DNA of 64,000 bases from Deinococcus sp. QL22 (GCF_023370075.1 NZ_CP097149.1:620001-684000), one strand, 5' to 3'. Shown: positions 1 through 9,045, numbered from the stretch's first letter. Made by a program: numbers and translations. The notes: generated by a model not told the origin, from the sequence alone.

Positions 1-109
1 CGGCCCCGCGCAAGTGGCAAACACCCGAATCTCAGCCGGAAGTGCTACGTGGCGGGCGCATTCTGAACGAGTTCGCCAAGCCTTGGCCGCCCGCACCAGG
101 GGGAGCGCG

Positions 110-1081
110 GTGAAGCGGGCCGCCGTTCTGGTCGGGCTTGTTGCTCTTATGGGATCGGCCCTGGCCGCCACCCTGCCCTCCAAAACCGTATTGTCGGGGA
201 CGTGTTGCCCCGGCGTGGTCTGGGCACCCGACTCGCGGGCGCTCATGTTCCTGGACGGCCCGCCTGTGCGGAGTGCTACAGGCATTTATTCAGTTCCGGC
301 AGAGGGCGGCGCAGTCACGCGGCGGTTTTCTTCTGTGGCCTACTTTTCGCCCAAGTTGCGTTGGGCGGTGCGGCCCGGCACAGGAGAAAATACCACGCTG
401 GAACGCCTGAGCGACGGGCGCAAGTTTACCCTGCCCACACGCGGCGCAGACGTGACGTGGACGGCCACAGAAACCCGGCTGGCCTACACCCGCAGCGACA
501 CCAGCGGCAACTTTGACCGCCGCACCACCCACGTCTTTATATCCGACGTGTTTGCTGCGCCCAAGCAGATTGCAACCCTGTACGGCGGCGGCATCAGCGG
601 CTGGATTGAGGACTCTACCCTCCTGCTGAATGGCAAGCTGAACGCCGCAGGCCGTGACCGTGACCTCTTTACCCTCGATACCCGCACAGGCTCACGCCGT
701 ACCCTGCGGTCTGCCATCAGTTTCCGGGGCCTGAGCCTCAGCGCCGATGGTTCCCGCGTCGTGTATTACATCGCCTTTGACAGCGCCGCCCGCAACGGCC
801 TATGGATTCAAAACACGGCTGGGGGCACGGCCAAGCGGCTGGATTCCTTCGGCTCCTACCGTTGGCGCGACGCCTCGCGGCTGCTGGTCATTCCCCTGGT
901 TCCAGACGGCAGCCCGCATGTATTGCGCGAATACAACGCCCGCACAGGGACCTGGCGCACGCTGGGCGATCTGGGCGATCAGGTCAGGCAAGGAGACTGG
1001 AGTGTCAGCCCGGACGGGAAAAAGATCAGCTACCTGAGTGCGAAGGACGGGAATGTTCGGGTAGTGAGTTTGCCGGAGTAG
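110..1081 (+). CDS. Exported TolB/WD40-like beta-propeller protein
   Basis: Predicted exported protein of 323 residues. The open frame extends upstream to position 14, but a GTG at 110 is preceded by an AGGGGGAG ribosome site and begins a clear signal peptide (VKRAAVLVGLVALMGSALA), so I take 110 as the start. The mature part has repeated segments of the type WAPDSRALMF, LSADGSRVVYY and VSPDGKKISYL, about 40-45 residues apart, typical of TolB or PD40 beta-propeller blades. No catalytic residues are visible. It probably acts as a periplasmic or surface binding scaffold; the partner is unknown. It is followed by an intrinsic terminator and is convergent with ilvA. Confidence 0.75.
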   Translation: MKRAAVLVGLVALMGSALAATLPSKTVLSGTCCPGVVWAPDSRALMFLDGPPVRSATGIYSVPAEGGAVTRRFSSVAYFSPKLRWAVRPGTGENTTLERLSDGRKFTLPTRGADVTWTATETRLAYTRSDTSGNFDRRTTHVFISDVFAAPKQIATLYGGGISGWIEDSTLLLNGKLNAAGRDRDLFTLDTRTGSRRTLRSAISFRGLSLSADGSRVVYYIAFDSAARNGLWIQNTAGGTAKRLDSFGSYRWRDASRLLVIPLVPDGSPHVLREYNARTGTWRTLGDLGDQVRQGDWSVSPDGKKISYLSAKDGNVRVVSLPE

Positions 1082-1094
1082 CTGGCGACGTTTG

Positions 1095-1116
1095 CGCCTG
1101 TTGGAGGCGGTTTTTT
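1095..1116 (+). terminator. Intrinsic terminator after the beta-propeller gene
   Basis: CGCCT and AGGCG arms around a 5-base loop are followed by GTTTTTT, 14 bases after the stop codon. Confidence 0.7.
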
Positions 1117-1360
1117 GGACTTCTCCCACGTTTTGCCCCACCTCCCAGCCCCCTACCCCACCGGTTAGGGGGAACTCAGCGCTCCGCTCGGGAGGATTGC
1201 TCTTGCTGCATTCCAACTCGGCTTAATCCTTCGTCTGAAGCGGAATTGTCAGTCGTCTTGACACTGAAATTGGCCCGCGCGTTGTACACACGAAGGCCTC
1301 CCACGGAGTTGGGCGGGAACGGTTTGGGTCTATTTTTGGCCCTGGCCTCTCGCGGTATCA

Positions 1361-1420
1361 GGGTGAGTGAGCGACAGCGATTGCCCTTCCTTAGACCCCA
1401 GACCTTTAGACCAACCCCCA
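1361..1420. repeat. Dispersed intergenic repeat (TTAGACC type)
   Basis: This is one member of an interspersed family marked by TTAGACCC/GGGTCTAA words, here preceded by GTGAGTGAGCGA and AGCGATTGCC. A closely similar stretch lies at about 40303-40365. It sits in the 353-base gap between the beta-propeller gene and ilvA. Nothing else is recognised in that gap. Confidence 0.5.
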
Positions 1421-1434
1421 GCAAACTCCGCCAC

Positions 1435-2985
1435 TCAAGTCAAAAACAACCGATACGCTGCATTCTGAGTCGCGTCCTCTGCCGGATAGCCCAAACCGTC
1501 CAAAAATGTTGCGAAGGCGTCCATCTCTTCGTCTGGCACCTGTATTCCGGCCAAGACCCGGCCATGTGCGCTGCCGTGATTGCGGTAATGGAATAGGCTG
1601 ATATTCCAGCCCGCGTGCAGGTGGGTCAGGAATTGCAGCAGTGCGCCGGGGCGTTCGGGAAAGGTAAAGGAGTACACGCGTTCGTCGGTGGCTTCGGGGG
1701 CGCGGCCTCCGACCATGTGGCGGACATGCACTTTGGCGAGTTCGTCTTCGGTGAGGTCGGTCACGGCGTAACCCAGATCGGTCAGTTGGCGCACCAGCGC
1801 GGGCCGCTGCCCAGCCTGCGCCAGTTGCACGCCCACAAAAATTTGCGCGTCGGTGCGGGGGGCGTAACGGTAATTGAATTCGGTGATGGCCCGCCCGCCG
1901 ATCACTTCGATAAATTGCCGGAATGCGCCGGGGCGTTCGGGGATGGTCACGGCCAAGATCGCCTCGCGCTGCTCGCCAATTTCGGCGCGTTCGGCCACAT
2001 GGCGCAGGCGGTCAAAGTTCACGTTTGCACCGCAGGTCAGGGCCACCAGCACTTCGTCTTGCAAGCCGTGTTCAGCGGCGTACTTCTTTAGGCCTGCCAC
2101 GGCCAACGCTCCGGCGGGTTCCATCACGGCGCGGGTGTCGTCGAACACGTCTTTTATGGCGGCGCAGACTTCATCAGTGTTTACGCGTACCCAGTCGTCC
2201 ACGTAGCGCCGCGTCAGGTCAAAGGTATACGCGCCCACCTGCTTGACCGCCACGCCGTCCACAAAAATGCCCACCGTGTCCAGCCGCACGCGCTCGCCCG
2301 CCTGAAGGCTCTGGTACATGGCGTCACTGTCGTCGGGCTCCACGCCCACGATGCGAATATCGGGCCGCAGCGCCTTCAGCACGCCGGAAACGCCCGCGAT
2401 CAGGCCGCCGCCGCCCACCGGAACGAACACCGTGAAGCCGTGTGGCGCGTCCAGTTGCCGCAGGAGTTCCAGCGCCACCGTGCCCTGTCCAGCCAGCACG
2501 AGGGGATCGTCGTAAGGGTGCACAAACGTCAGGCCCGAACCCTGCTGAAGGCCGTAAGCGTGGGCCTCGGCGTCGCTGAAACTGTCGCCGTGCAGCACAA
2601 CTTCGGCCCCGCGTTGCCTGCACGCCTGCACCTTGATGTCGGGCGTGGTAGCGGGCATCACGATCACGGCGCGGATGCCGAGTGCCTGCGCCGCAAAGGC
2701 CACCCCCTGTGCGTGGTTGCCCGCCGAGGCGCAGATCACGCCGCGTGCTGCTTCCGCCGCTGTCAGTTGGCTCATTTTGTTGTATGCGCCGCGAATCTTG
2801 AACGAAAAGATGGGCTGCTGGTCTTCCCGCTTCAGCAAGACACGGTTCCCCGTGCGCCTGCTGAGGCTCGGAGCCTCGCTGAGCGCCGTTTCGATGGCCG
2901 CGCCGTAGACCTTGCTGGTTAGAGCCAAGCGCAGCACATCCATCGCATCAAGGGTTCCGGGTTTAAATTCGTTGGCCTGCATCAT
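1435..2985 (-). CDS. ilvA: Threonine ammonia-lyase (threonine dehydratase), biosynthetic
   Basis: PLP enzyme that deaminates threonine to 2-oxobutanoate, the first committed step to isoleucine. At 516 residues it matches biosynthetic IlvA with a C-terminal regulatory half. The PLP lysine lies in FSFKIRGAYNKM (about residue 60), and the glycine-rich PLP-phosphate loop is VPVGGGGLIAG. Two ACT-like domains follow, starting near AILAVTIPERPGAF and VYSFTFPERPGAL. I chose ATG 2985 (ATGATG doublet) because AGGAG lies 8 bases upstream. The frame opens at an ATG at 3024, but that lies directly on the T-run of a terminator. A leader peptide and terminator upstream suggest attenuation. Confidence 0.93.
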   Translation of the reverse strand: MMQANEFKPGTLDAMDVLRLALTSKVYGAAIETALSEAPSLSRRTGNRVLLKREDQQPIFSFKIRGAYNKMSQLTAAEAARGVICASAGNHAQGVAFAAQALGIRAVIVMPATTPDIKVQACRQRGAEVVLHGDSFSDAEAHAYGLQQGSGLTFVHPYDDPLVLAGQGTVALELLRQLDAPHGFTVFVPVGGGGLIAGVSGVLKALRPDIRIVGVEPDDSDAMYQSLQAGERVRLDTVGIFVDGVAVKQVGAYTFDLTRRYVDDWVRVNTDEVCAAIKDVFDDTRAVMEPAGALAVAGLKKYAAEHGLQDEVLVALTCGANVNFDRLRHVAERAEIGEQREAILAVTIPERPGAFRQFIEVIGGRAITEFNYRYAPRTDAQIFVGVQLAQAGQRPALVRQLTDLGYAVTDLTEDELAKVHVRHMVGGRAPEATDERVYSFTFPERPGALLQFLTHLHAGWNISLFHYRNHGSAHGRVLAGIQVPDEEMDAFATFLDGLGYPAEDATQNAAYRLFLT

Positions 2986-3024
2986 GAGTTTCTCCTGTTT
3001 CGTATAACTGAGTGATCTGGACAT

Positions 3025-3052
3025 AAAAAAATCCCCACCAGATCGGCGGGGA
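3025..3052 (-). terminator. Candidate attenuator terminator upstream of ilvA
   Basis: On the minus strand TCCCCGCC, loop GATCT, GGTGGGGA and seven T form a strong intrinsic terminator between a 21-codon leader ORF and ilvA. The 5' arm (TCCCCG, 3052-3047) is complementary to CGGGGA at 3093-3088 inside the leader ORF. A competing antiterminator is therefore possible. Confidence 0.65.
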
Positions 3053-3068
3053 AGGGCATCACGGCAGT

Positions 3069-3134
3069 TCAGAGCCGGAAGCGTCGCTCCCCGAATCTCT
3101 GAATAATTCGCCCGTACAGGCTGGCCGCGTTCAT
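3069..3134 (-). CDS. Putative ilvA leader peptide (21 aa, tandem Ile codons)
   Basis: Small ORF starting MNAASLYGRIIQ with adjacent ATT ATT isoleucine codons at 3107-3102, ending 16 bases before the terminator hairpin. A ribosome stalled at the Ile codons would leave CGGGGA (3093-3088) free to pair with the terminator 5' arm. A ribosome reaching the stop codon would mask it. This is the layout of amino-acid attenuation and fits the downstream isoleucine gene. The ribosome site is weak, so translation is inferred. Confidence 0.5.
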   Translation of the reverse strand: MNAASLYGRIIQRFGERRFRL

Positions 3135-3176
3135 GCGCTCAGCATAGGCGTCGGGCGCAGGGTGAAGCGGGGGGAG

Positions 3177-3205
3177 GGTAGACAAGGGGCGGGGTGAATC
3201 GTCAA
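3177..3205 (-). promoter_or_regulatory. Possible promoter of the leader-ilvA unit
   Basis: On the minus strand TTGACG (3205-3200), a 17-base spacer and TCTACC (3182-3177). The -35 box is good and the -10 box weak (3 of 6). It would place the transcript start about 35 bases before the leader ATG. Confidence 0.35.
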
Positions 3206-3315
3206 CCTGTGGATCGTGGAGATGTGAAAAGAATAACCGCGAATACGGGTTGACATGCATATGCTCATCAGCGACTAGCGGTGGGGGAAGGCGTCAATCT
3301 GATGGCAAGTGAAGA

Positions 3316-3738
3316 TTAAAGAAAGCGGTGCATAACGTGGAGACCAACCAATCCCAGCGTCGGATGCTTGAACGCCTGAGGCACGGTTCCGATGACGTTG
3401 AAGCCAAGTGCCTGATAGAGCCGCACCGCGACCTCGTTAGATTCCACGACGGCATTGAATTGTATGGCGGCGAACCCCTGCTCACGTGACCAGGAGAGGG
3501 CGTACTCGCTCAGTGTGCGTCCGACTCCCTGGCCACGCGCGTCCCGAGCGACCATAAAACTTGCAGTGGCCACGTGCGCTCCTGCACCAGGACGGTTGCG
3601 CCCCATATGTGCGGTTCCCAGGATCCGCGAGTCATCGCAGGCAACGACGGTGTGACTGGGAAGAGGCTGCACCCACACGGATCGGGCCTGTTCGGACGAC
3701 CACGCAGGGTCATATGGGAAGGTGTCACCTGTGGTCAC
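3316..3738 (-). CDS. GNAT N-acetyltransferase, N-terminally shortened
   Basis: GNAT-fold acetyltransferase of 140 residues. The acetyl-CoA loop is seen in VARDARGQGVGRTL, followed by NAVVESNEVAVRLYQALGF and GLHVMHRFL, typical of family C-termini. The N-terminus looks truncated: the ORF begins at TTGDTFPYDP from a GTG, whereas this group normally has one more strand and helix before that point. In-frame codons directly upstream read GEVV, as expected of the family, but a TGA stops the frame 13 codons before the GTG. The gene may be a decayed or short-start form. Substrate unknown. Confidence 0.6.
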   Translation of the reverse strand: MTTGDTFPYDPAWSSEQARSVWVQPLPSHTVVACDDSRILGTAHMGRNRPGAGAHVATASFMVARDARGQGVGRTLSEYALSWSREQGFAAIQFNAVVESNEVAVRLYQALGFNVIGTVPQAFKHPTLGLVGLHVMHRFL

Positions 3739-3914
3739 AACCTCCCCGCACGCTAAACCCTTTGAGAGACAGGCTCACCTCATTCCCATCTTTTTCTCAC
3801 ATGATGCTCATATTCCCAGACTGACCAATCTTTATCACACACTTAAGGAAAATGTCCCGGCAAAATCTCACAACTTTGGGTGCAAGCTCGGCAATTTCCA
3901 GCTAAGTTAGGAAG

Positions 3915-4505
3915 ATGTTAAAAGCTCTTCCTTTAATTGGCCTGTTGGTTGGTCTCGCTGCTGCTCAGGAGACGGGCTTGTATGATCCCGCCCCCCCCGC
4001 CGACTCTGCCTTCGTGCGGGTCATCAATGCGCCCGCCGCCACGCTGGGAGGCAAGCCTGTGAGCGCCCTCAAAGGAGCTGCCAGCGCTTACGTTGTTATC
4101 CCGCAGGGAGAATTTGCCGCCAAAATCGGCACGGTTACCAGCAAACTGAAGGTCGAGGCAGGCAAGTTCTACAGTGTGATCAGCAACGGCGGCAAAGTCA
4201 TGCTGATGGCGGATCAGGCCGCTGAGAACCGGGCCAAAGCGCTGTTGACGATCTACAACCTGAGCAAAAACGCCAGCGTCGACCTGAAAACGGCGGATGG
4301 CAAAACGGCTGTGGTGGCAGGCGTCAAAACGGGCCAGAGCGGCAGCCGCGCCGTGAACGGCATTACCGTGGATTTGGCCGCGTTTGCAGGCACCAAAGCA
4401 CTGGGCACCCTCAAAGGCGTGAAGCTGGAACGCGGCAACGCCTACGCGCTCGTGCTGACCGACAGCGGCCTGACGCTCACCCAAAGCAGCACCAAGACCA
4501 AATAA
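3915..4505 (+). CDS. algF: AlgF-like exported protein of an O-acetylation cassette
   Basis: Exported protein of 196 residues. A signal peptide (MLKALPLIGLLVGLAAAQ) is followed by GLYDPAPPADSAFVRVINA, very like the start of mature AlgF, a periplasmic subunit of alginate O-acetylation. AGGAAG precedes the ATG. The next gene is an AlgI-type acyltransferase only 4 bases downstream, then an AlgJ/AlgX-like protein, so the three genes form one transcription unit for acetylating an exported polysaccharide. No polymer synthase is in the window, so the substrate is unknown. The call rests on the N-terminal motif and the neighbours; the C-terminal half is less distinctive. Confidence 0.7.
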   Translation: MLKALPLIGLLVGLAAAQETGLYDPAPPADSAFVRVINAPAATLGGKPVSALKGAASAYVVIPQGEFAAKIGTVTSKLKVEAGKFYSVISNGGKVMLMADQAAENRAKALLTIYNLSKNASVDLKTADGKTAVVAGVKTGQSGSRAVNGITVDLAAFAGTKALGTLKGVKLERGNAYALVLTDSGLTLTQSSTKTK

Positions 4506-4509
4506 CCCC

Positions 4510-5930
4510 GTGGTCTTCAGTTCCAACGTCTTCCTGTTCTTGTTCCTGCCGCTCTTTCTGATCGTCTATTACCTTTTGCCCTTCAAGGCCCGCAGCGCGT
4601 GGATTCTGGCGGGCAGTTACGCGCTGTACGGCTGGTGGCGACTGGACTGCCTGTGGTTGCTGATGGCTATTACGGGCGTGGCCTATGCCTACGGCCTGGT
4701 GCTGGACAGGCAACCAGACGGCCCCAAGCGGCGCTGGACGCTGATCTCGGCCATCGTGCTGAATCTCGGCGCACTGGCCTACTTCAAGTACGCCAATTTC
4801 GGCATCGAGAGCTTTAATGCGCTGACCACCAGCCTGGGTCTGCAAGCCTTCAGTTGGACACCCATTTTGCTGCCCATCGGCCTGAGCTTTTTTATCTTTC
4901 ATGCCATCAGCTACATCGTGGACGTGTATAGGCGCGAAGAACCGCCCACGCATAAGCTGCTGGATTTTGCGGCCTTCATCGCCCTGTTTCCGCACCTGAT
5001 TGCCGGGCCAGTGCTGAAATACAACCTGCTGGCCGATCAGTTCCGCACCCGCACCCACACGCTGGAAAAGTTCAGCTACGGGGTCACCCGCTTCATGACC
5101 GGGTTTGCCAAAAAAGTCTTGATTGCCGACACCATCGCGCCGCTGGTCACGGCCAGCTTCAATCAACCTGACCCCACGATGGCCGACGCCTGGCTGGGGG
5201 CCGCCGCCTACACCCTCCAGTTGTACTTCGATTTCAGCGGTTACAGCGATATGGCAATCGGGCTGGCCACCATGATGGGGTTCAAGTTCCCCGAAAACTT
5301 CAACCATCCGTGTATCAGCCGCTCCATCACGGAATTTTGGCGCAGATGGCACATGAGCCTGAGCAGTTGGCTGCGCGAATACCTGTACATCAGTTTGGGC
5401 GGGAACCGTTATGGCCGCGCCCGCACGTACCTGAACCTGTGGCTGACGATGGTACTGGGGGGCCTGTGGCACGGGGCCAACTGGACGTTTGTACTGTGGG
5501 GGATGTGGCACGGCAGCATTTGGCCATCGAACGCCGCCTGAAAGAGGCCGACCTGTGGAAACCCAGCGCGGCGTGGCTGACCATTCCCGGCACGCTGTTG
5601 CTGGTGATGGTGGGCTGGGTCATGTTCCGCGCCGACAACGTGCCAGACGCCTTCCGGATGTACCGGGGCATGATCGGCCTGAACGGGATAGGCATCAGCG
5701 ACACGCTGGCCTGGCAGGTGCGCGGCAGTGTGCTGGTCACGATGCTGCTGGGCACGGTGTTGGTCTTTGGTGCACCGGTGTGGGGGGCGCGGGTCGGCGA
5801 TGTGGGTAGCCGGTTGCTGCGGCCACGGCTGGCGGTGGGAGCCACCCTGGTCTTGCTGCCACTGTTCGTGGTCGCCATTCTGAAATTGTCGGCGCAAAGT
5901 TACACGCCCTTTCTGTACTTCCAGTTCTGA
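4510..5930 (+). pseudogene. algI: MBOAT O-acyltransferase AlgI, single-base frameshift
   Basis: Polytopic membrane acyltransferase of the MBOAT family, which transfers acetyl groups across the membrane to a polysaccharide. Frame one (from GTG 4510) carries the whole family core: LPIGLSFFIFHAISYIVD, LYFDFSGYSDMAIG, FWRRWHMSLSSWLREYLY and the conserved histidine region GGLWHGANWTFVLWG. It leaves frame at WHGSIW near 5518 and stops at 5541. The rest (LAIERRLKEADLWK to the terminal FLYFQF) is in another frame up to 5930. Adding one T to the TTT at 5519-5521 would restore a protein of about 473 residues. This is a genuine disruption or a homopolymer sequencing error. Confidence 0.85.
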
Positions 5931-5937
5931 GGTTTGA

Positions 5938-7029
5938 ATGACTGAATTTGCTCAGGACACCGTAAAACGTAAGGCAGACAATGCCGCCGCGCCGCGCTTG
6001 CTGCACTGGCTGTCTGCTGCTTTCCTGCTAGGTGGGGTCGGTTTGGGCGCAGTGGGCACCCTCAGCAGTCCCGGCTTCCGCGAGCGCGTGGCGGGCCAGG
6101 ACATGCTGACGGGCACCTGGCAACTGGCCTGGGAAAAAGGTCTGGATGCCAAAGTGCCGTGGCGTGACCTCAGCGTGAATCTGTGGGGCCGCCTCAATTA
6201 CCGCCTGTTTGGAGAAGCCAGCGACGGCGCATTGGTGGGCAAAGAGGGCTGGCTGTTTACCAGCGAGGAATACCAGACGGCAGCCCAAGACGAGGCAGAA
6301 ATTGCGGCCAAGTTGAACTACATCACTGAAGTGCGGGACGAGCTTGCCAAAAACGGGGCCAAGTTGGTCATTGCCCTGATTCCCGCCAAAACCCGCCTGT
6401 ATTCCGAGTTCCTGTCTGCACCTGTCCCCCGCCAGAAGGCCGATACTTACGCCTCCTTCCGGGCCGCCCTCACCCAAGCAGGGATCGCTGCGCCTGATCT
6501 GCTCGCCAGCCTTCAGGGAGGAAAGCAGGAAGATGCAGGCGACCTGTTCTTCCGCACCGATACCCATTGGACACCGTATGGAGCAGCGACAGCCGCCCAA
6601 GCGTTGGCCCCGGCTATCACAGAACTCGCCCCCGATTTGCCGCCCACACAGTACGCCGTGAAGGCCAGAGCAGCGGTTGAGCGCAGCGGCGACCTCCTGC
6701 GCTACGTGCCCGGCCCAGCGCCCGACGAGGTGCGGGAATTGGAATACACGCGCACCGACGAGGGCGGCGGGCTGCTAGGAGAAGAAACCCTGGCCGTCAC
6801 GTTGGTCGGCACCAGTTACAGCGCCGAGGGTAAAGACAACGTGTGGCACTTTGCCGGGGTACTCTCGCAGACCCTCAAAACCGAAGTATTGAACGCCGCG
6901 AAAGAGGGCAAAGGCCCGATTGTGCCTATGCGTGACTACCTGAAAAGTGAAGACCGCCAAAATAACCCTCCGCAGGTCGTGATCTGGGAGATTCCAGAAC
7001 GGTTCCTGCGGGTGGCGTACAAGGAATAG
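5938..7029 (+). CDS. AlgJ/AlgX-like SGNH acetyltransferase-type protein
   Basis: Protein of 363 residues with an N-terminal membrane anchor (LLHWLSAAFLLGGVGLGAVG) and an SGNH-hydrolase-like domain of the AlgJ/AlgX type. Visible signatures are GKEGWLF near the start, LVIALIPAKTRLY, FFRTDTHWTPYGA (Asp and His of the catalytic set) and LVGTSYS (candidate nucleophile Ser). It starts 8 bases after the AlgI stop codon. It would accept acetyl groups from AlgI and pass them to the polymer in the periplasm. No alginate-binding module is visible. The gene is followed by an IS630 element. Confidence 0.75.
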   Translation: MTEFAQDTVKRKADNAAAPRLLHWLSAAFLLGGVGLGAVGTLSSPGFRERVAGQDMLTGTWQLAWEKGLDAKVPWRDLSVNLWGRLNYRLFGEASDGALVGKEGWLFTSEEYQTAAQDEAEIAAKLNYITEVRDELAKNGAKLVIALIPAKTRLYSEFLSAPVPRQKADTYASFRAALTQAGIAAPDLLASLQGGKQEDAGDLFFRTDTHWTPYGAATAAQALAPAITELAPDLPPTQYAVKARAAVERSGDLLRYVPGPAPDEVRELEYTRTDEGGGLLGEETLAVTLVGTSYSAEGKDNVWHFAGVLSQTLKTEVLNAAKEGKGPIVPMRDYLKSEDRQNNPPQVVIWEIPERFLRVAYKE

Positions 7030-7062
7030 CCGTAAATTCTACCTCTGCCCCTAAAGCCTTCC

Positions 7063-8142
7063 TAAGTACAGCGCATTTAACATGTAGACTTAAGCATGGC
7101 TCGTCCTGCTCGCCGCATTGACATTTCCGAAGACGCTGATGAGCTGCTTCGGGAACTGGAGATCAGTCCACACACCCACCCGAAGGTTCGCCTGCGGGCC
7201 AGCATTCTCCGGCTGCATCGACAGGGCTGGAGCATTCCACAACTCTCCGCGCATTTTGGCCGGAACCATCAGGCCATCCACCATGATTTCACCCGTTTCG
7301 AGGAGCGCGGCATTCCCGGATTGGCCGATGAGTGTCCACCTGGACAGCCCTCGAAAGTGACGCCAGAGATGGAGCAGTTTCTTCACAAGCAACTGCGAGA
7401 ACAGCGCTTCTGGAATGCTCCACTGCTGTGCGAGGCTCTCGCACAGCAGTTTGGGGTGGGAATTCGACCTCGTGCATTGGCCAATCACCTGCAACGTCTG
7501 GGATACCGCTGGAAACGCGCCCGATATTCACCCGCTCAGACGCTCGATCCTGAAATTATCGCACCACATCAGGCTTCTTTGGAGATCTTAAAAGGGGCAC
7601 TGGACAGCAAACTCACCCTGAAATATCTCGACCAGACCGGACTTTCTCTGATGTTGTCGGTGGGGGCGACGTGGTTTAAGCGAGGTTCTGGGCAGCAGTT
7701 TGAAATCCCCACTCGGTGGGGATCCTCTGGACGAATCAACCTCATCGGCACCTACAGCCTGCACGCCTGCGAAGAAGTGCTGGAAGTTCGCGAACTGGAA
7801 GGCAGCTGCAACGGGGATCAGGTGATCGCATATCTGAATACCTTGGCCTCGGTTGGTGACCCGAACCAGCTCACGGTCGTCGTCCTGGACAACGCGCCCT
7901 TTCACAGGAGCGCGAAACTCAGGGAACAACGCGCGTCTTGGGAACAGCAGGGGCTGTTCCTTCGGTATCTTCCACCCTATGCGCCCTTTCTGAACCTCAT
8001 TGAGGAGGTGTGGCGGAAGTTGAAGGGGATTCTGATGCCGCGTCGTTGTGACAACGCCGTGACTGAGCTCCGGGCCGCGCTCATGACTGGGCTCAAGATT
8101 CTTGGGGCAAAGTTTATCTAGATGTTAAATGCGGTGTACTTA
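7063..8142 (+). mobile_element. IS630-family insertion sequence, apparently intact
   Basis: The element is bounded by TA at 7063-7064 and 8141-8142, the usual IS630 target duplication. Its ends start AGTACAGCGCATTTAACATG on the left, with the complement on the right differing at two positions in about 24. It carries one full-length transposase ORF whose stop codon lies inside the right repeat. Confidence 0.88.
7096..8121 (+). CDS. IS630-family transposase
   Basis: Transposase of 341 residues in one frame. The N-terminal half contains helix-turn-helix regions (WSIPQLSAHFGRNHQAIHH, FGVGIRPRALANHLQRLGY). The DDE catalytic part is complete: Asp in KYLDQTGL, Asp in VVLDNAPFH and Glu in FLNLIEEVWRKLK. 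The length is normal for the family and no frameshift is seen, so the element may be active. Confidence 0.92.
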   Translation: MARPARRIDISEDADELLRELEISPHTHPKVRLRASILRLHRQGWSIPQLSAHFGRNHQAIHHDFTRFEERGIPGLADECPPGQPSKVTPEMEQFLHKQLREQRFWNAPLLCEALAQQFGVGIRPRALANHLQRLGYRWKRARYSPAQTLDPEIIAPHQASLEILKGALDSKLTLKYLDQTGLSLMLSVGATWFKRGSGQQFEIPTRWGSSGRINLIGTYSLHACEEVLEVRELEGSCNGDQVIAYLNTLASVGDPNQLTVVVLDNAPFHRSAKLREQRASWEQQGLFLRYLPPYAPFLNLIEEVWRKLKGILMPRRCDNAVTELRAALMTGLKILGAKFI

Positions 8143-8499
8143 ATTGGGGGCAAAGCGATTCGGATGCCGGGCAGAGGTGCCGCCTCTGCGACACAAACCT
8201 CAGTTGCTGGCCTTGCAAATGAGTCACAGATAGGCCGACAAATAAGCAGAATGACACGGATTTTCGACGAACACAGCATGGCTAGCTCAAGCCTGCCTGT
8301 ATTTTTCGGTCTCTTTGAACTTGATAGAGGTTTTTGTAGCGTGTCAGACGTGTCCTCTATGTTTTTGGAACAGTTAGGGATTTTTAGAGAGTGACAGTGG
8401 TGCTGCGCGCACTGCTCCAACTTATCAACGCCCCCAAGTTAACTTTGTGGACAAAAAGAGCCCATCCATCAGCGCAGGAGAGGACTTGGCATTGTCCTC

Positions 8500-8870
8500 T
8501 CTGGATTTACCCGCCTTTAGTGCCGCCCGTATCTGGCGCAGGCGCTGGTGGCGGGGGCGAGGGCTTGTCTGCTTCAGGCATGGCCCAGCGTGCGCGTGAT
8601 TCTGTGACACGAACCTCACAACGCCTTACTTGTCCGTGACTTTAGGGGTGTCCAGCAGATCAGCGAGTTCGACAGGCGTCAGGTCACGCGGATGCATAGG
8701 CTGAGGGTAAAGGAGGAAGCCCTCACCCACAGCCAAAGCGGGGGCGCTGTTCTTCTATGCTTATCCGCCTTTGCCGCCACTGTTGTCTGGCTGCGGGGCT
8801 GGTGTTGAGATCGGCTTCTCTGCTTTGGGCATGATCCAGAGTGCGTCTGATCCCCTTCCAAGACACTCAC
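8500..8870. repeat. Diverged tandem duplication in a gene-poor stretch
   Basis: The stretch 8143-9044 holds no convincing gene. Within it two segments, roughly 8500-8610 and 8755-8870, are recognisably related (CCGCCTTT, GGCTGGTG-like, GGCATG..CCAG..TGCG). In one frame they encode similar peptides (YPPLVPPVSGAGAG and YPPLPPLLSGCGAG). They look like decayed copies of one sequence. Confidence 0.4.
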
Positions 8871-9030
8871 AAGAGTTCAGAAGCTGTTCTACGCATCCAC
8901 GACATGCGCCATAACTACGTTTCCCTAGCTAACTATCAGGGCCTTGAACATGCTGATGAACCGCGCCTAAAAGAAGAATTCGCTGCTGCACTAGAAGCGG
9001 GTTCCTGCAATGGCGTAGAAACGGCAATTC
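8841..9030 (+). pseudogene. Possible tyrosine-recombinase (integrase) C-terminal relic
   Basis: In the frame starting GTG at 8841 the peptide RIHDMRHNYVSLANYQGL resembles the H-x-x-R box of phage-type integrases (HDLRHTxxSL...G). Nothing before or after it resembles the rest of an integrase, and the frame runs into a terminator and tRNA. It is probably the remains of an element once integrated near the adjacent tRNA genes. The call rests on this one motif. Confidence 0.35.
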
Positions 9031-9045
9031 AGATTAGGGACATAA

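Noticed and set aside
3024..3025. ATG at 3024 as the ilvA start
   Set aside because: It lies directly on the terminator T-run without a ribosome site; ATG 2985 has AGGAG 8 bases upstream.
8122..8394. Possible 90-residue gene after the IS630
   Set aside because: It starts inside the IS terminal repeat and has no recognisable features or ribosome site.
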